Assembly: GCA_001298555.1 (NCBI GenBank)
Contig: LJCW01000164.1
Span: forward strand, 1-64,000
Reading direction: 5' to 3'
Source: Actinobacteria bacterium OV450
GTDB lineage: Bacteria > Actinomycetota > Actinomycetes > Streptomycetales > Streptomycetaceae
Length of the DNA: 64,000 bases
The notes under the pieces were generated by a model, which was not told the origin of the DNA, did not search any database, and saw nothing but the letters and a program-made list of their open reading frames with translations. Every line of letters begins with the position of its first letter. Position 1 is the first letter of the stretch. This document shows positions 8,421-17,411 of the stretch, piece by piece. A program made the translations under genes and the position numbers.

Positions 8421-8867
8421 CGGTGTATCGATCACGAGCGTGGCCGACTCCCGGCCTCCAGCCCTGCACCGGCCACCATGGCCCGAACGGCAGATCCGGA
8501 CCGCGGAGGAGACCGTCCGCATCGGCACCGGCATGTGCAAGGCCTGCGGCGCCTGGCCGCCACGATCACACCTCACCCGGGACCAGAAGCGGAACGACCG
8601 AGGGACTTGGCTGGAACAGCTCCGGCAGCGGTACTGGTCCCAACCAGTCGTCACCCCGAGGCGCCACTTGGGAGGTTCGGACGGAGCGAGCGGCCCCAGC
8701 ACGCCCGGACTTCCGGCCCGGTCCCCAAGCCGAGCGCAGTCCTCGCCCTGCGTGCAGGGGTACGTGAACCATTCTCTGGTTGACGGTCGACTACCTGCTG
8801 GGACCCGGTCCTGCCCCGCGGAGGCCGCGGAGTGAGGGGGTACGGTCTCACTCCCCGGCGGGCGGCA
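8421..8867. other. Eroded region without a supported gene
   Basis: About 450 bases between an HTH relic and a lipase pseudogene. Open frames exist on both strands but none has recognisable motifs or a ribosome-binding site. The stretch reads as decayed coding DNA. Confidence 0.35.
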
Positions 8868-9665
8868 TCAGCAGTTGGGGTGCGTCGAGCGCTCCGCGAA
8901 GCGGTCCGCGAGCCAGTTCGCCACCTAGGGAGTGGTGATCACGCCGCTGACGTGCGGTAGGAACCGGTGATGAAGTCGGCCACCTTCAGCAGGTCGGCCG
9001 GGACGCCGCCCGTCGCCGTGCCCTTGACCTGCAACTCCGTGCGTACGAGCCCTGCAGCTCGGCCGCCCGGCTGCCGGCCTGGCCGCCCTGGGAGTATCCC
9101 ATGATGCCGACCGGGGTGTTGGCGGACAGCCCGGTCTCGGGAAGGCGGCTCGCGGCGCGGGCCGCGGCGAGCATCGCGCGGCTGGCGGAGGGGCCGACAG
9201 TGTACGTGTGGACGCCCGGGGTGCCGAGGCCCTCGTAGTCGGTGACGACCACGGCCCAGCGCCGGGTGGACCGCTAGATCAGGTTGGTCTCCACGGCGGT
9301 GCGTTGGGGAAGTTGTTGCTCGGCGCGCATGAGTCGCCCATTGCCGACGGTGCCAACGGCGTACGTGATCAGGGGGCGCAGGGTGATGCGGCCGTCCTGC
9401 GGGGCGACGACGGTGCCGGAGACGACGTTCGGGGCGCCGGCGACGGTGGTGGAGTTGTAGTGGATCTTCCACGCCTTGGTGTTGGTGGGCCGGCCGGGCA
9501 ACAGATGGAAGCCTGACGGCTCGCCGCTCACGATGTCGCCGGGGCGGGCGGTGGCCTGGCCGACTTCCTCGCCCGCGCGGGCGGTGGTGGCGGGGACGGC
9601 GGCCGAGAGTGCCAGGGCGGCCAGGGCGGCCAGGGCCGACTTCGGACTGAGCTTCAGATGCGCAT
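8868..9665 (-). pseudogene. Secreted lipase (LIP family) pseudogene with several lesions
   Basis: Pieces of a secretory triacylglycerol-lipase-type alpha/beta hydrolase lie in order on the minus strand. They are a signal-peptide-like stretch (LAALAALALSAAVPATTARA), the N-terminal domain (SGFHLLPGRPTNTKAWKIHY), VVVTDYEGLGTPGVHTY, the nucleophile elbow GIMGYSQGGQA, LLKVADFITGSY and a C-terminal tail VANWLADRFAERSTHPNC. Lesions are a probable frameshift at the start codon (ATG at 9663-9665), an amber TAG at 9274-9276 in place of a sense codon, a frameshift near 9060, and a large deletion joining about 8960 to the C-terminal tail ending at 8868. An intact member would be about 400 aa. Confidence 0.75.
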
Positions 9666-9933
9666 GGAGCGGCCCTGCCAATGGGTCCGGTGGGGGTAGG
9701 TGAGGAGAAGACAGTGACCGACCGGTCAGGAGGCCGCTGACCGCACAGCTCACCCTTCCTGGCCGGGGAGCGCCGCCGCCCGCTCGCGGGGTGATCTATG
9801 CAAAACGGTCTCCCGAATGCGGCACAGCCGATAAACTCCCCCTACTCGAGCCGTTGACCACGGGAAATGTTCGAAAGTCCGGCGGAGTGCTTGAACTGAC
9901 GTTGTGGGGACAACTGGTGAGGGTGGTTCAGTC

Positions 9934-10431
9934 ATGCCGGCGGAGCTGATTCGTTATGATCAAGGCTGCGTCTCGATGCATCCCGCGGTGGGGAATATCG
10001 CCAGCGCGCTGAGCCCGCTGGCCGCTGCCGCGAACATCGTTTCTCAAATCGGCGCCTGCATCGTCGAGATCAATCGATTCAGGCTGGAAGCCAGATACCT
10101 CGCCGGGCAGCGGGATGTCTCCTTGGAGATCGTCAAGGACCGGCAGAAGGCCATCGTCCAGCTCTTCGACGCCGAGAAGCGGGCGTCGATGCAGACGCAC
10201 GTCGACCGCCGAGGCCTCATGGCCGGCTATCACCAAATGATCAGTAATTCCTGCGACATGCGAGTCTCCGAAGCGGAACGCACCCTGGCGATGACGATTA
10301 TCCCGGTGTTGTCCGGCCAGATCGTCCAGGACCGGGCCACGGCCGGCGACAACCTAATCCGCTTGTGTGACTCCCTGGCGCTCGGCCAGGCGGAGATCGA
10401 GGTCGCGGCGTGGCGCGCGCTGGACCGCTGA
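9934..10431 (+). CDS. Unrecognised 165-aa helical protein, paired with the next gene
   Basis: A 165-aa protein I do not recognise. It starts MPAELIRYDQGC, has a hydrophobic alanine-rich stretch at about residues 20-43 (NIASALSPLAAAANIVSQIG) that could be membrane-associating, and is otherwise predicted to be alpha-helical with many charged residues. The ATG at 9934 has GAGGGTGG upstream; a TTG at 9904 is in frame. It lies 36 bp upstream of a two-helix membrane protein with a coiled-coil tail in the same direction, so the two probably form an operon. The pair sits in the eroded zone next to the tRNA-Pro, among integrase debris, which suggests horizontal origin. Confidence 0.6.
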   Translation: MPAELIRYDQGCVSMHPAVGNIASALSPLAAAANIVSQIGACIVEINRFRLEARYLAGQRDVSLEIVKDRQKAIVQLFDAEKRASMQTHVDRRGLMAGYHQMISNSCDMRVSEAERTLAMTIIPVLSGQIVQDRATAGDNLIRLCDSLALGQAEIEVAAWRALDR

Positions 10432-10467
10432 CGCGTTCGGACCGTCAGAAACAGGGGGTGGGGCCGG

Positions 10468-11181
10468 GTGGAAGAGGCAGCTCAGTGGCTGGCCATCGCC
10501 ATCATCGTACTGGCGGCCATCGCGTACGCAATCAAAGGGCTCGGCTGGCTCGTCGAGAACGAGCCCGTGTATCTGGTGCTCGGAGTCCTCGCGGTCGGTG
10601 CGATCGCCTATTTCTGGTATAGGTCGGGCCGTCCGGCAACGTTGCGCGTTGACACCGGGGCCATAGTGACCCGGGCGCGCCGGTCCGAACAGTTGCTGAT
10701 CGAATCGCGGCGCGTGCTCGAACGCGAGGCAGATGCGCTCCAAGACCTGCGGTTCGAAGTGCGCGACGAGGTCAACTTCGAGGTCTACCGTCAAGCACAC
10801 CGCGAAAGCCGGATCATTGCCGACCGCTGGTACGAGCACAAGCGGAGCGCCGTCGAAACCCGCAAGGAGATTTTGGCCGGCCTGAACAGACTGCGCGCGA
10901 ACAAGGGCAGGCTGGACCGGATGTCCGGTGGTACGTCACCGGCTACGCGGCGCAGGAAATACAGCCAGGAGGCGCAGGCGGCGCAATCGGTGATCGACAG
11001 CCTGAACCAGGCGCTGTCGTCCCTCAGCGCCGAGGTGAGCCGGGGTATGCAGAGCCTGGACGCCCACAATCGGCAGACCGGCAGGCTGCGCGATCACATC
11101 CGGGACCACTGCGGCCCCCGAGGCAGGCGCTGGTTCGAGCAGCTGCAAGCGAGAAAGAAGAGAGCCACCGGCACCGGCTGA
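10468..11181 (+). CDS. Membrane protein with two transmembrane helices and a long coiled-coil tail
   Basis: A 237-aa protein of unknown function. Two transmembrane segments lie at about residues 7-24 (WLAIAIIVLAAIAYAI) and 33-51 (VYLVLGVLAVGAIAYFWY). They are followed by a charged, heptad-like helical region from about 70 to 205 rich in Arg, Glu and Ala, and a basic C-terminus. The GTG at 10468 follows a GGGGGTGG tract. It is the second gene of a probable two-gene operon. A structural or scaffold role at the membrane is only an inference. Confidence 0.65.
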   Translation: MEEAAQWLAIAIIVLAAIAYAIKGLGWLVENEPVYLVLGVLAVGAIAYFWYRSGRPATLRVDTGAIVTRARRSEQLLIESRRVLEREADALQDLRFEVRDEVNFEVYRQAHRESRIIADRWYEHKRSAVETRKEILAGLNRLRANKGRLDRMSGGTSPATRRRKYSQEAQAAQSVIDSLNQALSSLSAEVSRGMQSLDAHNRQTGRLRDHIRDHCGPRGRRWFEQLQARKKRATGTG

Positions 11182-11382
11182 GGGGTGCGCCAGTTCTGTG
11201 CGGTGTCGTCGCCCGCCTGCACGGCGCCCTCAGCTACGCCTGCCTTCTCGCGCATCTTGCGCACCAGCCCGCCTTCCGGTCGGCCGCATCCTGGCGGTCG
11301 AGGTTGCGGTGCGGACCGTTGTTCTGCCGTTCGGCGCGGGACAGCTTCTTGCTCTGGCCGCCGCCCTGGCCCACGGGGTCGG

Positions 11383-11745
11383 GTCGAGTACCTCCTGCAC
11401 GGACCTTCCGACGCGCCGGTCGAAGACCGGCTCGAGCACCTGCTGTCCGGAACCAAGCGGTTCGCCATGACCGGCTTCAAGGAAGCCCTCCTCACGAGGG
11501 TCCTTTGCGTGACGGACCCCGACCGCTTCCTGACGATCCTGAAGTACACGACCGAGGCCGGCGGCAAACGGGAGATCGCGCGGATGGTCTACGGCCTGGA
11601 GCTGCCGTCACCCGAGTCGGTGAACTGGACCCGCGGCGGCTCATCCTGTGGAGCAACGACCTCCTTCTCGAACTCGCCGGCGAGGGCTTCGCCAACCGAC
11701 AGCACGCCGCCGCGTTCCTGTGGTGGGCCAAAGACCAGCCCGGAG
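11383..11745 (+). pseudogene. Remnant of an unrecognised protein, frameshifted
   Basis: One frame reads EDRLEHLLSGTKRFAMTGFK and continues through EALLTRVLCVTDPDRFLTIL to REIARMVYGLELP. Near 11640 the coding signal jumps to another frame reading LILWSNDLLLELAGEGFANR, then HAAAFLWWAKDQP. The two halves clearly belonged to one protein, now split by a single-base change. No start is evident. I cannot name the family; defence- or mobile-element-associated proteins have similar pieces, but that is a guess. Confidence 0.5.
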
Positions 11746-11874
11746 GGCAACGGGCAGCTTGACCAGGGTTCCGTCGACCTTGGGCACGTACGGCCTCCCC
11801 CTGGCAACCTTCCACGCCTTCGAAGCCGGACCGGCATCCGCGGGGGCAAAAGGAGACCACGCCCCGCACGCCCG

Positions 11875-12414
11875 GCGATCCCGACGATCCGTTCACCGGA
11901 CTCGCCTTCTGCCGACCCGACGGCCGTCCCGTGGGACCCCACCAGGTTCTGGACCGGCTCCGCCAACTGTCCGAGGAGGCCGGCGTCCCACGGGTTACGG
12001 TCCACGATCTGCGCCACTTGGCGCCACCATCACCATCACCGTCGGCGTGTCCCTGACCGTGGTGTCCAAGAGGCTGCGGCACTCCACCCTGTCGCCGACC
12101 GTGAACATCTACAGCCACCTCACCCAGCAGGCAGCACGAGAAGCCGTCGACACCACCGACCAGACCCTCACCCGAGCCGGGAAGGCCAACACACGCACGG
12201 CCCGGCCGCCGGCCTGGCTGCGACCGCAACGCGACCACATCCACGCCCTGCGCGAAGCCCTCCACCGAGTCCGCTTCCCCGCGCACCGGCCTTCAGCGCC
12301 ACCGCCAACCAGACCGGCTCGGGCGTGCGACCACACTGCGACCACACTGGCTCCGGACGCACGAAAGGCCGTCCTCTCAGAAGTGAGAGAACGGCCTCCG
12401 ACCTGCTTAGAGCA

Positions 12415-12436
<22 letters not shown>
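11875..12436 (+). pseudogene. Tyrosine recombinase/integrase, C-terminal remnant
   Basis: Two frames together give the catalytic end of a phage/ICE-type tyrosine integrase. The first has DDPFTGLAFCRPDGRPVGPH, EEAGVPRVTVHDLRH (the H-x-L-R-H box) and then a frameshift near 12020. The second has VSLTVVSKRLRHSTLSPTVN and then IYSHLTQQAAREAVDTTDQT with the catalytic Tyr. The coding frame runs through the terminator and ends inside the tRNA-Pro gene, as usual for integrases adjacent to their tRNA attachment site. The N-terminal half is missing. Confidence 0.75.
12366..12397 (-). terminator. Rho-independent terminator downstream of tRNA-Pro
   Basis: A 14-bp inverted repeat with one G-U-type mismatch (AGGCCGTCCTCTCA / TGAGAGAACGGCCT) and a GAAG loop, followed on the minus strand by TTTCGT. 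It begins about 18 bases after the tRNA 3' end and matches the style of the hairpin beside the second tRNA-Pro copy near 59.2 kb. Confidence 0.7.
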
Positions 12437-12491
<55 letters not shown>

Positions 12492-12599
12492 TTGTGCCGT
12501 TGATCTGGGGTTTCCCCCGGCCCGGCGGCACATGCAGAACATTACCCCACGTAGAGGGGTGCGCATGCACCGGTTTCCGGTGGCGGGGAGGATGGCGGG

Positions 12600-13097
12600 G
12601 TGAACGCACGGGATCGGGACGGTGAGGGGCGGGCGCGCAGTGCGCGGCCGCGGGACGGGCTGGGGCGACCGCTGGCCTACGGGGAGCCGGGGGTCGAGCG
12701 GCAGCCCGAGGGGGTCGTGCGGACGCCCGCGCAGACGGTGGCCGAGGCGCAGCGGCTCCTGGACGCCGGGATGCCGTTCCACGCGCACGAGGTGTTCGAG
12801 GACGCATGGAAGTCCGGGCCGCCGGCCGAGGCCCCGCTGTGGCGGGCCCTTGCGCAGCTGGCCGTCGGGCTCACGCACGCCGCACGCGGGAACGCCGTCG
12901 GCGGGGCCCGCCTGCTGCACCGGGGGGCCGATGCCCTTGCCCTGGCCGGGCCGGAGGGGATCCATGGGATCGACGTGGCGGGTCTGGTCCGCTGGGCCCG
13001 GGAGTTGGCCCTGCGGGTGGAGGCCGGGGCGGCGGTCGACGCGGCGGCCGAGGCGCCGCGGCTCGGCTCCCCGCCGGACCGGCCGGCCCCCGCCTGA
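12600..13097 (+). CDS. DUF309 domain-containing protein
   Basis: A 165-aa protein with a DUF309 core at about residues 40-125: LLDAGMPFHAHEVFEDAWK, then ALWRALAQLAVGLTHAARGN. The HxxHExxE-like arrangement (FHAHEVFEDAW) is the hallmark of this small helical, possibly metal-binding family of unknown function. The 35-residue N-terminal extension is low-complexity and basic. The GTG at 12600 follows GGGAGG. It is convergent with the VOC gene. Confidence 0.8.
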   Translation: MNARDRDGEGRARSARPRDGLGRPLAYGEPGVERQPEGVVRTPAQTVAEAQRLLDAGMPFHAHEVFEDAWKSGPPAEAPLWRALAQLAVGLTHAARGNAVGGARLLHRGADALALAGPEGIHGIDVAGLVRWARELALRVEAGAAVDAAAEAPRLGSPPDRPAPA

Positions 13098-13250
13098 TCG
13101 TGGACGGCCCCGGCCCCGGCCGGGCGGGCGGGCCGCCCGCGGCCGTCGCGGCCCCGACGGAACGCCCGCACCGGCGCCTCCGGCCCGCGCGGGCGGCGAG
13201 CCCGTCGAGCAGGTCCGGGCTGGCCCGCCGAGCGGGTCCAGGCCCAGGGG

Positions 13251-13649
13251 TTACGCGGGTTCCAGGAGGTCCCAGCGGTTGCCGTAGAGGTCCTCGAAGA
13301 CCGCCACCGAGCCGTACGCCTCGTGGCGCGGTTCCTCCAGGAAGCGGACGCCCTCGGCGGTCATCCGGGTGTGGTCGCGGGCGAAGTCGTCGGTGTACAG
13401 GAAGAAGCCGACCCTGCCGCCCGTCTGGTCCCCGACCCGGGAGCGCTGGGCGTCGTCCTTGGCGCGGGCGAGCAGCAGCGCGGCCTCGGTGGCGCCGTCC
13501 GGGCGGACCACGACCCAGCGGGAGCCGTCCGGGCGCGGAGTGTCCTCGACGAGGGTGAAGCCGAGGGCTCGGGTGTAGAAGTCGATGGCCTCGTCGTAGT
13601 CGTGGACGACGAGGGCGGTGAGGGCGATGTAGGCGGGCATGGCACTCAT
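13251..13649 (-). CDS. VOC family (glyoxalase/bleomycin-resistance fold) protein
   Basis: A 132-aa single-domain VOC protein. The N-terminus ALTALVVHDYDEAIDFYTRA and the C-terminus AVFEDLYGNRWDLLEP carry the betaalphabetabetabeta pattern and metal-site Glu/His candidates of the family. The substrate is unknown. Its start codon overlaps the lutC stop (13646-13649, ATGA), so it is translated as the last gene of the lut operon. ATG at 13640 is an alternative start. Confidence 0.85.
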   Translation of the reverse strand: MSAMPAYIALTALVVHDYDEAIDFYTRALGFTLVEDTPRPDGSRWVVVRPDGATEAALLLARAKDDAQRSRVGDQTGGRVGFFLYTDDFARDHTRMTAEGVRFLEEPRHEAYGSVAVFEDLYGNRWDLLEPA

Positions 13650-14332
13650 TGTGCTGGTCCGCTCATCAGGATCACCTCCAGGGTGCGCGGACCGTGCACG
13701 CCCTCCACCCGGTCGAGCTCGATGTCGCTGGTGGCGGAGGGGCCGGAGATCCAGGTCAGCGGCCGCGTCGGGGTCAGCAGGGGCAGGGCCTGCGGGACCG
13801 AGTCCACCACCTGGTCCGGTACCCGGACCACGCAGACGTGGTGGTCGGGGATCAGGGTGATGCGGCGCCGGCCCTGGCCGGGGCCGCCGTCGAGGACGAT
13901 CGTGCCGGTCTCGGCGATCGCCAGGGCGCAGCCGGTCACCACGCTCTCCACCGCGTCCAGTTCGTACGGGGTGGAGTCCGCCCGGTCCGGCACCTTCTGC
14001 GCGCGCGACCCGTGGAGCCAGTGCGGGGGCAGGCCGGCCGGGACGAGGACCGTCTGCGCGCCCCGCGCGGCGAGGAGCCGGGCCAGGAGCGGCGCGAGGC
14101 CGCCCTCGTCGGTGCGGTGGACCTTCGCCCGGTACTCCGCGAGGTTCGCGGCGAGGAGGTCGGCCGTCCCGGCCGGGGTGCGGGCGCCGTGGACCCGGAG
14201 GTAGTCCCGGGGGACGGCGGCGTCAAAGGCGAGGTCGTCGGCCAAGTCGGCGGCGGGGCCGGCGGCCGGGCCGGCAGCCGCGTCCGCCGTCGCGCGGCGG
14301 ATCCGGCCCAGGATGCGGTCCCTGCTGCTCAT
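13646..14332 (-). CDS. lutC: Lactate utilization protein C (LUD domain)
   Basis: A 228-aa LUD-domain protein, the third subunit of the LutABC L-lactate oxidation complex. It starts MSSRDRILGRIRRATAD, and the conserved C-terminal part includes CALAIAETGTIVLDGG, then RRITLIPDHHVCVV and SATSDIELDRVEGVHGP, diagnostic of LutC/YkgG. The ATG at 14332 overlaps the lutB stop by 4 bp. The complex converts L-lactate to pyruvate in the cytosol at the membrane face. Confidence 0.93.
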   Translation of the reverse strand: MSSRDRILGRIRRATADAAAGPAAGPAADLADDLAFDAAVPRDYLRVHGARTPAGTADLLAANLAEYRAKVHRTDEGGLAPLLARLLAARGAQTVLVPAGLPPHWLHGSRAQKVPDRADSTPYELDAVESVVTGCALAIAETGTIVLDGGPGQGRRRITLIPDHHVCVVRVPDQVVDSVPQALPLLTPTRPLTWISGPSATSDIELDRVEGVHGPRTLEVILMSGPAQ

Positions 14333-15813
14333 GCCCGTTCTCCCCGCTCCCGCGCCCACCATTGGCGAAACGACTCGGCCGGGAGTTCCGGCAGCTCCCG
14401 GGTGTCCGTCCAGGCCCGCCCGGCCCCCGGCAGCCGGCGCGGCCGCAGCCGCCGGGCCCGGGCCAGCAGCCGCTCCCCCGCGCGCAGCGCACCCGGGTGG
14501 TCCAGGAGCAGCCGCGCCGCCCGCATCGCGGCCCGTTCGGCGGCGTGCCCCCGCGCCGGGCGGATGCGGACGCGGATGCCCTCCCGGGTCACCGGTCCAC
14601 CCTGGGCCACGCGTTCGCGCAGGTGGAGCAGGATCTCCGGGATGTCGATGGCGACCGGGCAGACTTCGTAGCAGGCCCCGCACAGGGTCGAGGCGTACGG
14701 CAGCGAGGCGTCGATCGCGCTGCCGGTCCCCCGCAGTTGGGGGCTCAGGACGGCGCCGATCGGGCCGGGGTAGACGGATCCGTACGCGTGGCCGCCGGCG
14801 CGTTCGTACACCGGGCAGACGTTGAGGCAGGCGGAGCAGCGGATGCAGCGCAGGGCCTGGCGGCCGACGGGGTCGGCGAGGGTGTCGGTGCGGCCGTTGT
14901 CGAGCAGGACGAGGTGGAAGGCGGAGGGGCCGTCGCCGTCGGCCCCCCGCGAGGGCCCCAGTCCGGTCCACATCGTCGTGTACGGGTTCATCCGCTCGGC
15001 CGTGGAGGAGCGGGGCAGGGTCTGGAGGAAGATCTCCAGGTCCCGGAAGGTGGGGACGACCTTCTCGATGCCCACCACCGAGATCAGGGTCTCGGGCAGC
15101 GTCAGGCACATGCGGCCGTTGCCCTCGGACTCGAAGACGACCATGGTGCCCGTCTCGGCGACCATGAAGTTGGCTCCGGACACGCCGACCCTGGCGCGCA
15201 GGAACTTCTCGCGCAGGTGGAGGCGGGCGGCCTCGGCGAGCTCGCGCGGGTCGTCGCCGAGCCCCTCGGGGGCGGGGCGGCCCCAGTGGCCCATCTCCGC
15301 CGCGAAGAGCTCCCGGATCTCGGCCCGGTTGCGGTGGATCGCCGGGACCAGGATGTGGGAGGGCCGGTCGTGTCCGAGCTGGACGATGAGCTCGGCGAGG
15401 TCCGTCTCGTAGGCGGCGATCCCGGCGGCTTCGAGGGCCTCGTTGAGGCCGATCTCCTGGGTGGCCATGGACTTGACCTTGACCACTTCCCGCTCGCCCG
15501 TGGCCAGGACCAGCGCGGTGACGATCCGGTTGGCCTCGTCCGCGTCGGCGGCCCAGTGGACGGTGCCGCCGGCGGCCGTCACCGCCGCCTCCAGTTGGAG
15601 CAGGTAGCGGTCGAGGTGGCGCAGGGTGTGGTCCTTGACCGCCTTGCCCGCCGCGCGCAGCCGGTCCCAGTCGGCCATCTCGGCCACGGCCCGGGCCCGT
15701 TTGTCGCGGATGGTGTGGGTGGCGTGCCGGAGGTTGGCGCGCAGCACCCGGTCGCCGACGGCCTCGCGCGCCGCGTCGGGGAACGCCGGCATCCCCATGA
15801 ACGTGCCCGTCAT
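14329..15813 (-). CDS. lutB: Lactate utilization iron-sulfur protein B
   Basis: A 494-aa protein: an N-terminal LUD domain (for example VGVSGANFMVAETGTMV) followed by two ferredoxin-type 4Fe-4S motifs, CIRCSACLNVCPVYE and CGACYEVCPVAID, and a LutB C-terminal extension. It is the electron-transfer subunit of LutABC. The ATG at 15813 has GGAG 7 bases upstream. It lies 16 bp downstream of lutA and overlaps lutC by 4 bp. Confidence 0.93.
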   Translation of the reverse strand: MTGTFMGMPAFPDAAREAVGDRVLRANLRHATHTIRDKRARAVAEMADWDRLRAAGKAVKDHTLRHLDRYLLQLEAAVTAAGGTVHWAADADEANRIVTALVLATGEREVVKVKSMATQEIGLNEALEAAGIAAYETDLAELIVQLGHDRPSHILVPAIHRNRAEIRELFAAEMGHWGRPAPEGLGDDPRELAEAARLHLREKFLRARVGVSGANFMVAETGTMVVFESEGNGRMCLTLPETLISVVGIEKVVPTFRDLEIFLQTLPRSSTAERMNPYTTMWTGLGPSRGADGDGPSAFHLVLLDNGRTDTLADPVGRQALRCIRCSACLNVCPVYERAGGHAYGSVYPGPIGAVLSPQLRGTGSAIDASLPYASTLCGACYEVCPVAIDIPEILLHLRERVAQGGPVTREGIRVRIRPARGHAAERAAMRAARLLLDHPGALRAGERLLARARRLRPRRLPGAGRAWTDTRELPELPAESFRQWWARERGERA

Positions 15814-15829
15814 CCGGAGCTCCTGCCCC

Positions 15830-16621
15830 TCATCGCAGCGGTTCCTCCTCCGTCGAGGTCCCCGTCGAGGCTTCCGTCGAGGCTTCCGTCGAGGCCAGGA
15901 TCTCGGCGATGTGCAGGGCGCGCACCGCCCCTCCCCTGCGGCGCAGGATCCCGCCGAGGTGGGCCAGGCAGGAGTTGTCGGCCCCGCAGAGCACCTCCGC
16001 GCCGGTCCCGACGGCGCTGTCCACCTTGTCGGTGCCCATGGCCGCGGACACGTCCGGGTTCTTCACCGCGAAGGTGCCGCCGAAACCGCAGCACTCCTCG
16101 GCGCCGGGCAGTTCGACGAGGTCCAGGCCCTTGACGGCGGCGAGCAGCCGTCGCGGGCGGTCCCCCAGGCCGAGTCCGCGCAGACCGTGACAGGACGGGT
16201 GATAGGTGACGGTGTGCGGGAAGTACGCGCCCACGTCGGTCACCCCGAGGACGTCGACCAGGAACTCGGTCAGCTCGTACACGCGCGGTACGAGGTCCTC
16301 GGCCTGCGCCACCAGCCCCCGGCCCCGCCCCTCCCGCTCCGCGAGGCGGGCGATGCGCGGGTAGTGGCTGCGGACCATCGCGGCGCAGGAACCCGACGGG
16401 GTGACCACGTACGGGTGGCCCGCGAAGGCCTCGGCGGTGCGCCGCAGCAGGGGTTCGCTCTCGCGCCGGTAGCCGGTGTTGTACTGCGGCTGGCCGCAGC
16501 AGGTCTGGGCCGCGGAGAAGTCCACGCCGACGCCGAGCCGCTCCAGCAGGCGTACGACGGCGATCCCGGTCCGGGGGTACAGCGCGTCGTTGACGCAGGT
16601 GACGAACAGGGCGGCACGCAT
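15830..16621 (-). CDS. lutA: Lactate utilization protein A (CCG-domain Fe-S oxidoreductase)
   Basis: A 263-aa protein with two cysteine-rich CCG domains: CCGQPQYNTGY near residue 40 and ECCGFGGTFAVKNPD near residue 190. These bind an Fe-S cluster in LutA/GlcF-like proteins. The C-terminus has a short STEAST-type repeat encoded by repeated cgtcgaggcttc units near 15,860-15,890. It is the first gene of lutABC-VOC. The ATG at 16621 (MRAALFVTCVND) is the start; only 18 bp separate it from the divergent cobF. No lutR/GntR regulator is adjacent. Confidence 0.93.
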   Translation of the reverse strand: MRAALFVTCVNDALYPRTGIAVVRLLERLGVGVDFSAAQTCCGQPQYNTGYRRESEPLLRRTAEAFAGHPYVVTPSGSCAAMVRSHYPRIARLAEREGRGRGLVAQAEDLVPRVYELTEFLVDVLGVTDVGAYFPHTVTYHPSCHGLRGLGLGDRPRRLLAAVKGLDLVELPGAEECCGFGGTFAVKNPDVSAAMGTDKVDSAVGTGAEVLCGADNSCLAHLGGILRRRGGAVRALHIAEILASTEASTEASTGTSTEEEPLR

Positions 16622-16639
16622 GATGGGCACAATAGCCCG

Positions 16640-17392
16640 GTGAAGAAGTTCTCAGTGATCGGCATAGGCGCGGGCGACCCGGACCATCTGACCCTCCAGG
16701 CGGTCAGGGCGATCGGCGCGGCGGACGCATTCCTCATCCTGGAGAAGGGCGAGGAGAAGGCGGATCTGACCGGGCTGCGGCGCGCGATGCTCGATGCGCA
16801 CGCCCGCCCCGGCCACCGGCTCGTGGAGGGCCGGGATCCGGACCGGGACCGGACCCCGGCCGACTACACCCCGACCGTCGACGGCTGGCGCAGTGCACGC
16901 GCCGAGATCTTCGAGCGGTTCATCGCCGAGGACCTGGCGGAGGGCGAGACCGGCGCGTTCCTGGTGTGGGGCGACCCCTCCCTGTACGACTCCACCCTCG
17001 CCATCCTCGACGAGGTGCTGGAGCGCGGCCGGGTGGCGTTCGAGCACGAGGTCGTGCCGGGCATCAGCAGCATCTCCGCGCTGCTGGCCCGGCACCGGAC
17101 CAACCTGAACCGGGTGGGCCGGCCGGTCCAGATCACCACCGGGCGGCGCCTCGCCGAGGGCTGGCCGCAGGACGTGGACGACGTGGTGGTGATGCTGGAC
17201 GCCCGGCACGCCTTCACCGCCCACCTCGACCAGGACCTGTTCATCTACTGGGGGGCCTACGTCGGCACCCCTGACGAGATCCTGGTCTCGGGGAAGCTGG
17301 CGGAGGTCGCCGGCCGGATCGAGGAGCTCCGGACCGAGGCCCGCGCCCGCAAGGGCTGGATCATGGACACGTACCTGCTGCGGCGCGGCTGA
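16640..17392 (+). CDS. cobF: Precorrin-6A synthase (deacetylating)
   Basis: A 250-aa SAM-dependent tetrapyrrole methylase of the CobF type (C-1 methylation with deacetylation in aerobic cobalamin synthesis). The N-terminus KKFSVIGIGAGDPDHLTLQA is the methylase signature. GDPSLYDSTLAI, HEVVPGISSISALLARH and WGAYVGTPDEILVSG follow. The GTG at 16640 is the start; the frame upstream is antisense to lutA. It is divergent from lutA and convergent with the PLP enzyme. No other cob gene is nearby. Confidence 0.92.
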   Translation: MKKFSVIGIGAGDPDHLTLQAVRAIGAADAFLILEKGEEKADLTGLRRAMLDAHARPGHRLVEGRDPDRDRTPADYTPTVDGWRSARAEIFERFIAEDLAEGETGAFLVWGDPSLYDSTLAILDEVLERGRVAFEHEVVPGISSISALLARHRTNLNRVGRPVQITTGRRLAEGWPQDVDDVVVMLDARHAFTAHLDQDLFIYWGAYVGTPDEILVSGKLAEVAGRIEELRTEARARKGWIMDTYLLRRG

Positions 17393-17411
17393 GCCGCGTC
17401 GGCGCCGGAGG

